A DNA stretch of 64,000 nucleotides from UBA668 sp038234785 (GTDB lineage Bacteria; Actinomycetota; Acidimicrobiia; Acidimicrobiales; Ilumatobacteraceae). Positions within the stretch are counted from its first letter, which is position 1, and each line of letters begins with the position of its first letter. The translations under genes and the position numbers were made by a program. The stretch is taken from positions 25,769 through 89,768 of the forward strand of contig JBBQTC010000004.1 of NCBI GenBank assembly GCA_038234785.1, in the 5' to 3' direction. Shown one piece after another: positions 17,259 to 25,810 of this stretch. The notes below the pieces were generated by a model. The model was not told the origin of the DNA. It worked only from the letters and a program-made list of their open reading frames with translations, and ran no database searches.

Positions 17259-17528
17259 TCAGGCGATCGTGCGGCGAGCCGCTTGGGCGCGCTGACGGCG
17301 CAGGCGACGGCGCTCACGCTCGGACAGTCCGCCCCAGATCCCGAACTTCTCGCCGTTGACCAACGCGTATTCGAGGCAGTCGAGGCGCACCACGCAGCCG
17401 CGGCACACTTCCTTTGCTTCCCTGGTGGACGCACCCCGTTCGGGGAAGAACAGATCGGGGTCGACCCCGAGGCAGTTCGCCTCGTCCTGCCAGTTCCCCT
17501 TCGGCTCCGTGTTCAGTTCGATGTGCAT
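17259..17528 (-). CDS. whiB2: WhiB2/WhmD-like transcription factor
   Basis: 89 aa from the ATG at 17528, chosen for its GGGAGG ribosome site; the longer frame (17549) starts inside that region. The cluster cysteines follow the standard Wbl pattern, one Cys in NCLGVDPDLFFPERG then VCRGCVVRLDC (C-x2-C-x5-C). The C-terminal GIWGGLSERERRRLRRQRA is very close to what I recall of mycobacterial WhiB2/WhmD, which controls septation. It is preceded by a 24-bp palindrome 46 bp upstream. Confidence 0.93.
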   Translation of the reverse strand: MHIELNTEPKGNWQDEANCLGVDPDLFFPERGASTREAKEVCRGCVVRLDCLEYALVNGEKFGIWGGLSERERRRLRRQRAQAARRTIA

Positions 17529-17574
17529 GCGGGCGGCCTCCCTGCGCATAGGCCCGTCGAGATGTCGAGATCCG

Positions 17575-17598
17575 ACACCCCTGTAATTACATGGGTGT
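17575..17598. promoter_or_regulatory. Near-perfect 24-bp palindrome upstream of whiB2-like gene
   Basis: ACACCC (17575-17580) and GGGTGT (17593-17598) flank the perfect palindrome TGTAATTACA (17582-17591). One symmetric position pair is mismatched, so 22 of 24 bases obey dyad symmetry. It lies 46-70 bp before the whiB2-like ATG and serves no other start, because the gene on its other side ends at 17672. AT-rich in a GC-rich setting, it looks like the operator of a homodimeric regulator. Confidence 0.6.
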
Positions 17599-17671
17599 CA
17601 TTGTCCCCTATCACATCACCTTCGCGCAAGGGGGGATTTCTTGACGTTCTTGACGAGGCAGTTCGCGCGAT

Positions 17672-19690
17672 TCACGCCGACCGTCGGCCACCCCGCCCGC
17701 GTGCCAGCTGCCGCTTGTGTTCGATGAAGTCGACGAGCACGTAATCGCCCAATGTCTCTGGGCTGGTGAAGAACGCCCGACCGCGGTTCACGGCGGTGAG
17801 CTGCTCCACGAACGACTTCAGTCCGTAGTCCGCGTCGAGCATGAACGTGTTGATCCGAATGCCCTCGCGCGTACACCGGGCCGCCTCACGGAGCGTGGCT
17901 TCGATGGTCTCCTGGACGGGCGGGTAGTTGAAGAACACCTCACCCCGAGGCGTGATGTGAGCGGTCGGCTCGCCGTCGGTGATCATGATGATCTGCTTCG
18001 TCCCGCTCTGGCGGGCCAACATCTGACGGGCGAGCGTGAACCCGTGGTGCATGTTGGTGCCGTAGGCGAAGTCCCAGCTCACTTCTGGAAGCTGGGCTGC
18101 GGTCAGTGGATACGCGGTCTCGCTGAACCCCACGAGCCCCATGTAGTCGCGCGGGAACTGCGACGTGATCAACGCGTGCAGCGCCATGGCCACCTTCTTG
18201 GCCGGAAGGAAGTTGTCGCGCATCGGCATGCTCATCGACAGGTCGAGCATCAACACCGTGGACGACCGGGTGAGGTGTTCGGTGCGCTCGATCTCGAAAT
18301 CCTCCGGCGCGAGCTGCACCGGGGTCGCCGGGCCGTTGCGCTGGATCGCGTTGCGAAGGGTGCGCTGCAGGTCGAGTTGGAACGGATCGCCGTATTCGTA
18401 CTGCTTGGTCTCGTAGGTGCGCTCGTGGCCGTAGCCGAGCCTGCTGGTCTGGTGTTGCCCGTTCTTGTCCTTGGCCAACTTGGTGAACAGGTCGCGCAGG
18501 GAGTTGTTGCCGATCTTGCGCAGGCCGCGAGGCGTCAGCTCCAGGCGGCCTTCCTTCTGCTGGATCAGGCCGGACTCCTCGAGCATCTTGGTGAGTTCGG
18601 CGAGGCGCTCGAGTGAGTTGGCCGCGTCGTCACCCATCAGGTCGCGCACGCGGTCCATGTCGGCCTCGGCCAACGCCGCGGGGTTGGTCGCGTTGCGCAT
18701 GAGGTTCTCGAGCTGGTCGAGCTCGCCGAGCTCTTGCATCATCTGCATCGCCTGACCCATGCCCATCGGGTCCTGGCCCTGGAAGTCGTAGGACTGTCCC
18801 CACCCCTGCTGCGGGAACATCTGCTGCAGATTTCGACCGAGCTGGTCCATCTGCCAGCGCAGGTCCATGTCGTCGAGCAGTTGGTCGCTGAGCTGTTGCA
18901 GCTGAGCGCGCTGCTCGGGCGACATCGAGTTCATCATCGCCTGCATCGCCGCCATGCGCTGGGCCATCTGCTCCAGCAGTTCCTCGAGCGTCTCGGGGTT
19001 CTCGGGGAAGAAATCGCCGTACTCCTGCATGAACTGCTCGAAGCCGGGGTCCTCACCCTGCTGCTGACGCTCGATCATCTCGTTGAGCGCCGCCATCATG
19101 TCCTTCATACGCTGCATGGCCTCGGGGGTCATGTCCTGCATCGCCGACGACATCTGATCGACCGTCTGCTGCATCAACTGCTGACGGAGCTGATCCATCA
19201 ACTGCTCGAAACGCTGTCGCGCCTCCGCGCTCTCGAAGTCGTAGGCGGAGAGCTCGCGCACCTTGCCGGCCAGATCGGGCGGCATCATGTCGAGCCGGAA
19301 GTTGCGTTCGGAAGCGGCGTCGCGAGCGTGCTCGGCGCGTCGCTCGTCGCCGCTGCGCTCCGCGTCGGCGGTGGCGTTCTCGATGGCGTGGCGTTCCTCG
19401 TCGATGATGTCGTCGAGCTGGTCGGCGATCTCCTGGTACACACCACCGAGGTCGTGTTGGTCGAGCCGCTCCTGACGCTGCTGGCGAAGTTGCTCCATCA
19501 GCTCGCGAAGACCCTTCACCTGCTCGCCGTTGCGGTCACGCATGCCCTGCTGCATGAGACGACGCAGCGCGGCGTTGACGTCGCCGTGGTACAGCAGGTC
19601 GTCGGTGAGCTCCTCGAAGAGGCTGTCGGCGTCGAGGTCGAACCCCTTCTGGGTGCCGTCCCAGCGCGAGTACGTGAACCGGTTGACCAT
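17672..19690 (-). CDS. VWA-domain protein with long Gln/Met-rich helical region
   Basis: 672 aa. The N-terminal two thirds are predicted helical and very rich in Q, M, E and R (for example MQQTVDQMSSAMQDMTPEAM near 180 and EQMAQRMAAMQAMMNSMSPE near 265). The C-terminal third is a von Willebrand A domain with a complete MIDAS: DLSMS (DxSxS, near 487), a Thr in the GTNMHHG loop and ITDGEPTAH. It is cytoplasmic, with no signal peptide. VWA proteins of this kind work with MoxR/ChlI-type AAA+ ATPases; the matching ATPase is at 21322-22734, separated by two plus-strand genes. Confidence 0.87.
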   Translation of the reverse strand: MVNRFTYSRWDGTQKGFDLDADSLFEELTDDLLYHGDVNAALRRLMQQGMRDRNGEQVKGLRELMEQLRQQRQERLDQHDLGGVYQEIADQLDDIIDEERHAIENATADAERSGDERRAEHARDAASERNFRLDMMPPDLAGKVRELSAYDFESAEARQRFEQLMDQLRQQLMQQTVDQMSSAMQDMTPEAMQRMKDMMAALNEMIERQQQGEDPGFEQFMQEYGDFFPENPETLEELLEQMAQRMAAMQAMMNSMSPEQRAQLQQLSDQLLDDMDLRWQMDQLGRNLQQMFPQQGWGQSYDFQGQDPMGMGQAMQMMQELGELDQLENLMRNATNPAALAEADMDRVRDLMGDDAANSLERLAELTKMLEESGLIQQKEGRLELTPRGLRKIGNNSLRDLFTKLAKDKNGQHQTSRLGYGHERTYETKQYEYGDPFQLDLQRTLRNAIQRNGPATPVQLAPEDFEIERTEHLTRSSTVLMLDLSMSMPMRDNFLPAKKVAMALHALITSQFPRDYMGLVGFSETAYPLTAAQLPEVSWDFAYGTNMHHGFTLARQMLARQSGTKQIIMITDGEPTAHITPRGEVFFNYPPVQETIEATLREAARCTREGIRINTFMLDADYGLKSFVEQLTAVNRGRAFFTSPETLGDYVLVDFIEHKRQLARGRGGRRSA

Positions 19691-19764
19691 GGGCGAACGC
19701 TACAACCACACCAGACGATGTGCGCCAGCGCGGCGCAACACCGATGAACGCTGCGTTGCAGGCT

Positions 19765-19780
19765 TGTGAATACAATCACG
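19765..19780 (+). promoter_or_regulatory. CRP-like site in front of the nucleotidyl cyclase
   Basis: TGTGA-ATACAA-TCACG matches the CRP/Rv3676 consensus TGTGA-N6-TCACA at nine of ten defined positions. A TACATT hexamer at 19799-19804 ends six bases before the ATG at 19811, which would put transcription start at the ATG (leaderless) and the CRP site near -38. A cAMP-receptor protein could therefore control this cyclase directly, giving feedback. Confidence 0.5.
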
Positions 19781-19810
19781 ATTGCCCCCGTACGGTGGTA
19801 CATTCAACAC

Positions 19811-20362
19811 ATGCGCGTACCCCGTACGTTCGCGTTCGTCGACCTTTCCGGTTTCACGAACTACACCGCAGCCTTCGGCGACGATGCCGCCGGTCGCTTG
19901 CTGAGCGCGTTCCGTTCGCTCACGCGAGAGATCGCCAGTGAGCGCGGCGTCCGAATTGCGAAGTGGTTGGGAGACGGCTGCATGATCGTCTCCGTCGACC
20001 AGGAGGCATGCATCGCGTTCGCACTCGAGCTCGAGCACCGATCCGCCGAGATCTGCGCTCCGCTCACCCTCCGCGTGGGAATGGCGACCGGCCACGCGCT
20101 GCTCTTCGAGGGCGACGACTACATCGGCTCGGCGGTCAACATGGCCGCCCGCCTCTGCGACATCGCGGGGCCGTACGAGGTGCTGTTGCCGACGATGCAG
20201 ATCGAGCGGCTGCCCGAGGGTGTCGAGACCACCTCGCAGCGCGACATCGAGCTGCGCGGGTTCCCCGGACACATCAATGTCGTCGAGCTGAGTGGCCGGC
20301 CCGTCCTCGCGGCCAGCAACGACACCGGCGAGCTGTGGACCCGCACGCCGTTCAACGTTTGA
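19811..20362 (+). CDS. Class III adenylate/guanylate cyclase domain protein
   Basis: 183 aa from the ATG at 19811; a GTG at 19766 adds 15 residues but overlaps the CRP-like site. The catalytic domain is almost the whole protein. Metal Asp residues are in FVDLSGFT (near residue 10) and WLGDGC (near 54); Lys in RIAKWLGDG is the purine-selecting position usual for adenylate cyclases; the transition-state Asn and Arg are in GSAVNMAARL (near 118). No sensor or membrane domain is present. The second product-specificity residue was not assigned, so cAMP is likely but cGMP is not excluded. The GH1-like gene follows after 7 bp. Confidence 0.87.
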   Translation: MRVPRTFAFVDLSGFTNYTAAFGDDAAGRLLSAFRSLTREIASERGVRIAKWLGDGCMIVSVDQEACIAFALELEHRSAEICAPLTLRVGMATGHALLFEGDDYIGSAVNMAARLCDIAGPYEVLLPTMQIERLPEGVETTSQRDIELRGFPGHINVVELSGRPVLAASNDTGELWTRTPFNV

Positions 20363-20369
20363 CCCGTAC

Positions 20370-21317
20370 GTGACCGAGCGCGGGGTCGTGCTCGACACGT
20401 ACGGCGAGCGGCTGCTCGACGACATCGCCCTGTCCGCCGAGCTCGGTCTCCAACGCGTGCGCCTCGATGTGCCCTGGGCCGCCACGCAGCCACGCGCCGG
20501 AACGTGGGACGGCGACGTCATCGAGCGCGTGCATCACGCCGCGGAAGTCGCTCGCTCGCAGGGTCTGGCTCCTTGGTTCCGCCTGCTCCAACCCGCCGTC
20601 CCCCACTGGTTCGAGAACGAGGGCGGCTTCACCGACGACCGCACAGCCGCTGCGTGGTGGCCACGATGGGTGGAGTTGGCGGCGGAGCGCTTCGGCGACG
20701 TCGCTGCAGGGTGGATCCCGTTCGAGGCACCGTTCGCGATGAGCAATCGGCTCATCCCTGACGACCCTCGCACGCACGGCGAACTCGTCCTCCATCTCGT
20801 CGTTGCATGGCGAGACGCCTGGCGGATCCTGCACGGTGTGCACCCCATCGCGACCTCGCTGGACGTGGCGATCGAGCGACCCGACGACCCGTCGCCCACG
20901 GCGGCGGCGGAAGCTCGTCGCCGCGAGCAGTTGCGCTGGACCATGTGGCTCGATGCGTTCGACGACGGCATCGTGCGCATACCGGGGCGGGCCGATCGCG
21001 AACTCGCCGACCTCGCCGGCTCGTGCGACATCATCGGCCTCGCCATGCGGCGCGACGTCGAGACATGTCTCTATCGAACCGGCGAGCGGTCACCGGAGCG
21101 GCCCATTGCGGTCACGTTCCGCCCGGTCGGCGACACCGACGGCGAGCGGGCGCAGAGCATCGAGGGCATGTGGCGCGAGGTCCGCCGGGCCGGCGATCAG
21201 TTGACGATCGATGCCGTCACGATCACCCCGTTCGCGGACTCACCCGACACCCCTGGCATCGTCACCAGCGACCGCGAGTTGAAGGACAGCGGCAACGCGT
21301 TCGTGACCGCGGACTGA
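20370..21317 (+). CDS. GH1 (beta-glucosidase)-like protein without catalytic glutamates
   Basis: 315 aa from the GTG at 20370, eight bases after the cyclase stop; a longer frame from 20292 overlaps the cyclase. The barrel start resembles GH1: LDVPWAATQPRAGTWD, then FRLLQPAVPHWFENEGGF, like GH1 TLyHwDlPqaLedrGGW. The acid/base motif TFNEP is PFEAP here and the nucleophile motif ITENG is TFRPVG, so both catalytic Glu residues are absent. It is shorter than GH1 enzymes (about 450 aa). It may bind a sugar without cleaving it. Tight linkage to the cyclase suggests a joint role. Confidence 0.7.
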   Translation: MTERGVVLDTYGERLLDDIALSAELGLQRVRLDVPWAATQPRAGTWDGDVIERVHHAAEVARSQGLAPWFRLLQPAVPHWFENEGGFTDDRTAAAWWPRWVELAAERFGDVAAGWIPFEAPFAMSNRLIPDDPRTHGELVLHLVVAWRDAWRILHGVHPIATSLDVAIERPDDPSPTAAAEARRREQLRWTMWLDAFDDGIVRIPGRADRELADLAGSCDIIGLAMRRDVETCLYRTGERSPERPIAVTFRPVGDTDGERAQSIEGMWREVRRAGDQLTIDAVTITPFADSPDTPGIVTSDRELKDSGNAFVTAD

Positions 21318-21321
21318 ACGG

Positions 21322-22734
21322 TCAGCTACGCCCGCGGTAGGTGGCACCGCTGGAGCCACCGGCGCCGTCCTTGTTGAGCCGCTTGGACAGGTGGAGGCCT
21401 TCGAGCACGAACTCGACCGCGGCAGCAATCGCCGCGGGCGATTCGTCGCCCCCGGTGAGCTGCTGCACCGGGGCCCGGAGCGCGGGCACGTCGACCACGA
21501 GTTGAGCGAGCGTCGCCGACGCGATGTCCTCGCCGGTGTGGGCGACGACGCCTTCCTCGAATGCCGCGACGACCTCGCGGACCTGGTCCGGCGCGACGAG
21601 TTCTTTGAAGACGGTGAGGACCGCTGCCTTGACGAGGTTCTCGAGGATGACACCTTCGCGGCCCTCCTCGAGCGACTCGATCTCGACCTTGCCGCTGGTG
21701 CTGGCCGCCAGCGCCGACAGATCGCTGACGCGAGGCACGACGGTGCGCTCGCCGGCACGCAACGCCCGCCGTAGTGCGTTGGCACCGAGCACCTCGACGT
21801 TGCTGACCGACAGCCGCACGCTGACGCCGCTGCGCTGGTTCACCTGGTTGCTCGACCGAGCGAGCTGACTGAACGTGGCCACCACGTGTTCCATGTAGTC
21901 CGGGGTGGTGACGGTGACGTCACCGACCGACGGCGGGCGGGCCTCTTGACGCATGATCGCCATCTCGGTCGCCGCGTCGAGCGGGTAGTGGGTGCGGATC
22001 TGGCTGCCGAAGCGGTCCTTCAACGGGGTGATGATCCGGCCCCGGTTCGTGTAGTCCTCCGGGTTGGCCGACGCGACCAGCAGTACATCGAGCGGCAGGC
22101 GGATCTTGTAGCCCCGGATCTGCACGTCGCGCTCCTCGAGCACGTTGAGCAGACCGACCTGGATGCGCTCGGCGAGATCAGGAATCTCGTTGATCGCGAA
22201 CACACCACGATTGGTGCGCGGCACGAGCCCGTAGTGCAGCGTGAGCTCGTCGCTGAGATAGCGGCCCTCGGCGACCTTGATCGGGTCGACTTCGCCGATG
22301 AGGTCGGCGATGGAGGTGTCGGGCGTGGCCAGCTTCTCGCCGAAGCGATCCGAGCGGTGCACCCAATGGATCGGTGTCGCGTCGCCCATCTCGGCGATCA
22401 GGTCGCGGGCGTGACGGCTCACCGGGTGATACGGATCGTCGTTGATCTCGCTGCCCTCGACGATGGGCATGAACTCGTCGAGCAGACCCGTGAGCGAGCG
22501 GATCATGCGTGTTTTGGCCTGGCCGCGTTCGCCGAGGAAGATGACGTCGTGCCCGGCGAGCAACGCGTTCTCGAGCTGGGGCATCACGGTCTGCTCGTAC
22601 CCGAGCACGCCTTCGAAGAGCGGCTCGCCGGCGGCGATCTTGGCCACCGCATTGCGCCGAATCTCTTCCTTGACCGGCACGGACTGCCAACCCGATGCCT
22701 TCAGATCACCCAATGTGGACGGACGGTTCCCCAT
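21322..22734 (-). CDS. MoxR/Mg-chelatase-I-like AAA+ ATPase
   Basis: 470 aa. The P-loop reads GERGQAKTR (near residue 68), with Ala where the final Gly of GxxGxGK is common; Walker B is GVFAINEIPDL with Asn before Glu. The ChlI-like insert QIRGYKIRLPLDVLLVASANPEDYTNRGRI and sensor region PLKDRFGSQI are clear. These ATPases remodel or insert cofactors in targets with a VWA partner, here most likely the 672-aa protein at 17672-19690. The converging GH1-like stop is only 4 bp away. Confidence 0.88.
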   Translation of the reverse strand: MGNRPSTLGDLKASGWQSVPVKEEIRRNAVAKIAAGEPLFEGVLGYEQTVMPQLENALLAGHDVIFLGERGQAKTRMIRSLTGLLDEFMPIVEGSEINDDPYHPVSRHARDLIAEMGDATPIHWVHRSDRFGEKLATPDTSIADLIGEVDPIKVAEGRYLSDELTLHYGLVPRTNRGVFAINEIPDLAERIQVGLLNVLEERDVQIRGYKIRLPLDVLLVASANPEDYTNRGRIITPLKDRFGSQIRTHYPLDAATEMAIMRQEARPPSVGDVTVTTPDYMEHVVATFSQLARSSNQVNQRSGVSVRLSVSNVEVLGANALRRALRAGERTVVPRVSDLSALAASTSGKVEIESLEEGREGVILENLVKAAVLTVFKELVAPDQVREVVAAFEEGVVAHTGEDIASATLAQLVVDVPALRAPVQQLTGGDESPAAIAAAVEFVLEGLHLSKRLNKDGAGGSSGATYRGRS

Positions 22735-22832
22735 GCGCCGACCCTACCGCGAGATCTCGGGGATGCTCAGTTGGGGACCAGACTCGAGCGAGCCGTCGAC
22801 GCCGGTAGCTCGCGACCCTCTACGCTCCTCCC

Positions 22833-24956
22833 GTGGAGTTGTCGGGGGAATGGCGAGCATGCGTCGCCGACGATGATGTGCGGCGCGACGGGGTCGGTCT
22901 CGATCACGACGACCACCTGTGGCCACGAATCGCCGTGCCGGGGCACTGGCGCAGCGAGCCGGAGTTCGGCGACAGCGACGGTCCGCTGCTGTATCGACAT
23001 CGCTTCCACCTCGACGTCCCGCCGGAGGGTCGGCGCCGCTTCATCACACTGGAGGGCGTGTTCTACCAGGCAGACGTCTGGCTCGACGGCGCGTACATCG
23101 GGGACCCGGAGGGGTACTTCTTCCCGCACACCTTCGATGTCACCGATCTCGCGCGGCTGACGACCGACCACGTGCTGGCCATCGAGGTCGCGTGCGCGCC
23201 GCAACGCCACCGATCGGCGAAACGGAACATCACCGGGGCACTCCAGCACAGCGACATGCTGGACCCCGACTGGAACCCCGGCGGCCTGTGGCGGCCGGTC
23301 CAACTCGAGGAGACCGGCGCGGTTCGCATCGACCGGCTGCGTGTGCTCTGCCGCGATGCGAACGATGCCCGCGCCCACCTCCGCGTCCACGCCCGTCTCG
23401 ACGCCGACCTGCAGCGCACCATCGTGATCCGCACGTCCGTCGACGGGGAGGTCGTCGCGGAGCAAGCGCGGTCGCTGGCCAAGGGACTGAACGAGGTCGA
23501 CTGGGACCTCGACGTCAACGACCCCGAGTTGTGGTGGCCCTGGAGCCTCGGCGCGCAGCCCCTCACCACGGTCGAGGTCGACGTGCTGGTGGATGGTGAG
23601 GTCAGTCACCATCGCTCGCTGCGCACCGGCCTCCGTGAGGTCTCCCTGCACGAGTGGGTCTTCTCCGTCAACGGCGAGCCCCTGTTCGTCAAGGGCGCCA
23701 ACGTCGCACCGACGCGTCAGGCGCTCGCGGAGGCGACCGAGGGGGAGGTGCGGCGCGACGTCGAGCTCGCGCGAGAGGCGGGCCTCGATCTCATTCGCGT
23801 CAACGGCCACATCGCCAGACCGGAGCTGTACGAGGCGGCCGACGAGCTCGGGATGCTCGTCTGGCAGGACTTCCCGTTGCAGTGGGGGTACGCCCGCACC
23901 ATCCGCAAGGAAGCGGTACGCCAGGCGCGAGAAGCCGTCGACCTGCTGGGCCACCACCCCAGCGTCGCCGTGTGGTGCGCACACAACGAGCCGCTCCCGG
24001 CCGACGACACCCGCGAGAGGGTGTTCGGCAGTTCCGTGCTCCGACACGTGATCAACCAGCAGGCACCCACCTGGAACAAGAGCATCCTCGACCGCTGGGT
24101 GAAGCGTGCGTTCGAGTCCGCCGACGAGACGCGCGCGGTCATCGCCCACAGCGGGGTCGCCCCGCACCTGCCCCAGCTCACCGGGACGGACAGCCACCTG
24201 TTCTTCGGCTGGTACCACGGCGACGAACGCGACCTGGCGGGCTTCGCGGCCACCGTCCCGCGCATGGTCCGCTTCGTCAGTGAGTTCGGCGCTCAGTCGG
24301 TGCCGTTCACCGCCGACTTCATGCAGCCCGAGCGTTGGCCGGCGCTGGACTGGGAGCGCCTCACCGAACATCACGGGCTGCAGCGCGATGCGTTCGACGA
24401 GCACGTGCCGCCCCACGATCACGCCACGTTCACGTCATGGCGCGACGCGACCCAGCGATATCAGGCGGACCTCCTGCGCCACCACATCGAGCTGCTCCGC
24501 CGACTGAAGTACCGACCCACCGGCGGGTTCTGCTTCCTCAACCTCAACGACGCGCACCCGGCGATCTCGTGGAGCGTGCTGGACCACCACCGCCATCCCA
24601 AGCCGGCGTACCAGGCGGTCCTCGAGGCATGCCGGCCGGTGATCGTCGTCGCCGACCGGTTGCCCGAGCAGGTGATCGCCGGCGACACGCTCGCGCTCGA
24701 CGTCCACGTGATCAGCGACCTGCGGACGCTGCTCGAGCAGGTGACGTGCACGGCGACCTTGCGCTGGGCCGGCGGCAGCCACCAGTGGGCGTGGACGGGC
24801 GACATCCCGCCGGACGACTGCGTGCGCGTCGCGACCGCGCAGTTCGTGGTGCCCGACACCGCCGGCGACCTGTGGTTCGACCTCACGCTGGAGCACGGCG
24901 ACGTCGCGGCGACGAACCGCTACACCACCACCATCGCTGCCCGCGTCCGCAGCTGA
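22833..24956 (+). CDS. Glycoside hydrolase family 2 (beta-mannosidase-like)
   Basis: 707 aa, GTG start. Order: N-terminal sugar-binding jelly roll (about 1-165; PGHW and GVFYQADVWLDG), an immunoglobulin-like domain (about 170-275), and the TIM barrel (about 280-600). The acid/base Glu is E386 in WCAHNEP, the nucleophile E484 in FVSEFG. WQDFPLQWGY matches beta-mannosidase-type GH2. No signal peptide, so it should act on sugars already inside the cell. It diverges from the MoxR-like gene (98 bp between starts). Substrate not determinable; mannoside or glucuronide are both possible. Confidence 0.87.
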   Translation: MELSGEWRACVADDDVRRDGVGLDHDDHLWPRIAVPGHWRSEPEFGDSDGPLLYRHRFHLDVPPEGRRRFITLEGVFYQADVWLDGAYIGDPEGYFFPHTFDVTDLARLTTDHVLAIEVACAPQRHRSAKRNITGALQHSDMLDPDWNPGGLWRPVQLEETGAVRIDRLRVLCRDANDARAHLRVHARLDADLQRTIVIRTSVDGEVVAEQARSLAKGLNEVDWDLDVNDPELWWPWSLGAQPLTTVEVDVLVDGEVSHHRSLRTGLREVSLHEWVFSVNGEPLFVKGANVAPTRQALAEATEGEVRRDVELAREAGLDLIRVNGHIARPELYEAADELGMLVWQDFPLQWGYARTIRKEAVRQAREAVDLLGHHPSVAVWCAHNEPLPADDTRERVFGSSVLRHVINQQAPTWNKSILDRWVKRAFESADETRAVIAHSGVAPHLPQLTGTDSHLFFGWYHGDERDLAGFAATVPRMVRFVSEFGAQSVPFTADFMQPERWPALDWERLTEHHGLQRDAFDEHVPPHDHATFTSWRDATQRYQADLLRHHIELLRRLKYRPTGGFCFLNLNDAHPAISWSVLDHHRHPKPAYQAVLEACRPVIVVADRLPEQVIAGDTLALDVHVISDLRTLLEQVTCTATLRWAGGSHQWAWTGDIPPDDCVRVATAQFVVPDTAGDLWFDLTLEHGDVAATNRYTTTIAARVRS

Positions 24957-24971
24957 GCCCGCATCGAACTT

Positions 24972-25008
24972 GAGGGTTACGCCGCCACCAGGTGGCGTTG
25001 TAACCCTC
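24972..25008. terminator. Bidirectional hairpin between GH2 and sdhB
   Basis: GAGGGTTAC (24972-24980) pairs perfectly with GTAACCCTC (25000-25008), and inside it CGCCACC pairs with GGTGGCG around a minimal loop. It fills the 65-bp gap between the convergent GH2 and sdhB stops, so it probably ends both transcripts, although neither side has a long T run. Confidence 0.7.
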
Positions 25009-25021
25009 ACGAACGCGGCCG

Positions 25022-25810
25022 TCAGATCTGAGCGATGAGCTTGCGGTTCTTGACCTTGGCCTTGAGGTAGTCGCGGTTCATCAGTGCGATCACATCGATG
25101 CTGATGCTCTTCGGGCAGGCTGCCTCGCACTCGCCGTGGTTGGTGCACGAGCCGAACTGCTCGTCCATCGCCTCGACCATCGCCTCGACACGACTCCACC
25201 GCTCGGCCTGGCCCTGGGGCAGCAGGTTGAGGTGCGCGACCTTGGCGCCGGTGAACAGGTTTGCGGCACCGTTCGGGCACGCGGCCACGCAGGCACCGCA
25301 GCCGATGCACTCGGCAGCGTCCATCGCCGCGTCGGCCACCGGCTTGGCCACCGGGATGAGGTTCGCATCCGGTGCGCCACCCGTGGGAGCGGTGATGAAT
25401 CCGCCCTGCTCGATGATGCGGTCGAACGCAGTCCGATTCACCATCAGGTCCTTGATGATCGGGAATGCGGTGGCCCGCCATGGCTCGATCACGATCTCCT
25501 GATCGGAGTGGAACTTGCGCATGTGCAACTGACATGTCGCCGTGCCGCGCTGGGGACCGTGCGCCTGCCCGTCGATCATCAGCGAACAGGTGCCGCAGAT
25601 GCCCTCGCGACAGTCGTGGTCGAACACGATCGCTTCGCGGCCCTCGGCGATGAGCTTCTCGTTGAGCACGTCGAGCATCTCGAGGAAGGACGCCTCGTCG
25701 CTGATGCTGTCGATGCGGTAGCTCTCGAACTTGCCGGGATCCGACGGCCCGGTCTGCCGCCAGATCTTGAGCGTGAGGTTCGTGAGGTGGTTTCCGTGCG
25801 CTGCGTTCAC
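25022..25810 (-). CDS. sdhB: Succinate dehydrogenase iron-sulfur subunit
   Basis: 262 aa from the GTG at 25810, which overlaps the sdhA stop (GTGA); the longer frame is antisense-like and was trimmed. The [2Fe-2S] cysteines are in CREGICGTC with the distal Cys in GTATC; the [4Fe-4S] motif is CIGCGACVAACP and the [3Fe-4S] region SCTNHGECEAACPKSISID. It carries electrons from SdhA flavin to the membrane cytochrome. Third and last gene of sdhCAB. Confidence 0.96.
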   Translation of the reverse strand: MNAAHGNHLTNLTLKIWRQTGPSDPGKFESYRIDSISDEASFLEMLDVLNEKLIAEGREAIVFDHDCREGICGTCSLMIDGQAHGPQRGTATCQLHMRKFHSDQEIVIEPWRATAFPIIKDLMVNRTAFDRIIEQGGFITAPTGGAPDANLIPVAKPVADAAMDAAECIGCGACVAACPNGAANLFTGAKVAHLNLLPQGQAERWSRVEAMVEAMDEQFGSCTNHGECEAACPKSISIDVIALMNRDYLKAKVKNRKLIAQI

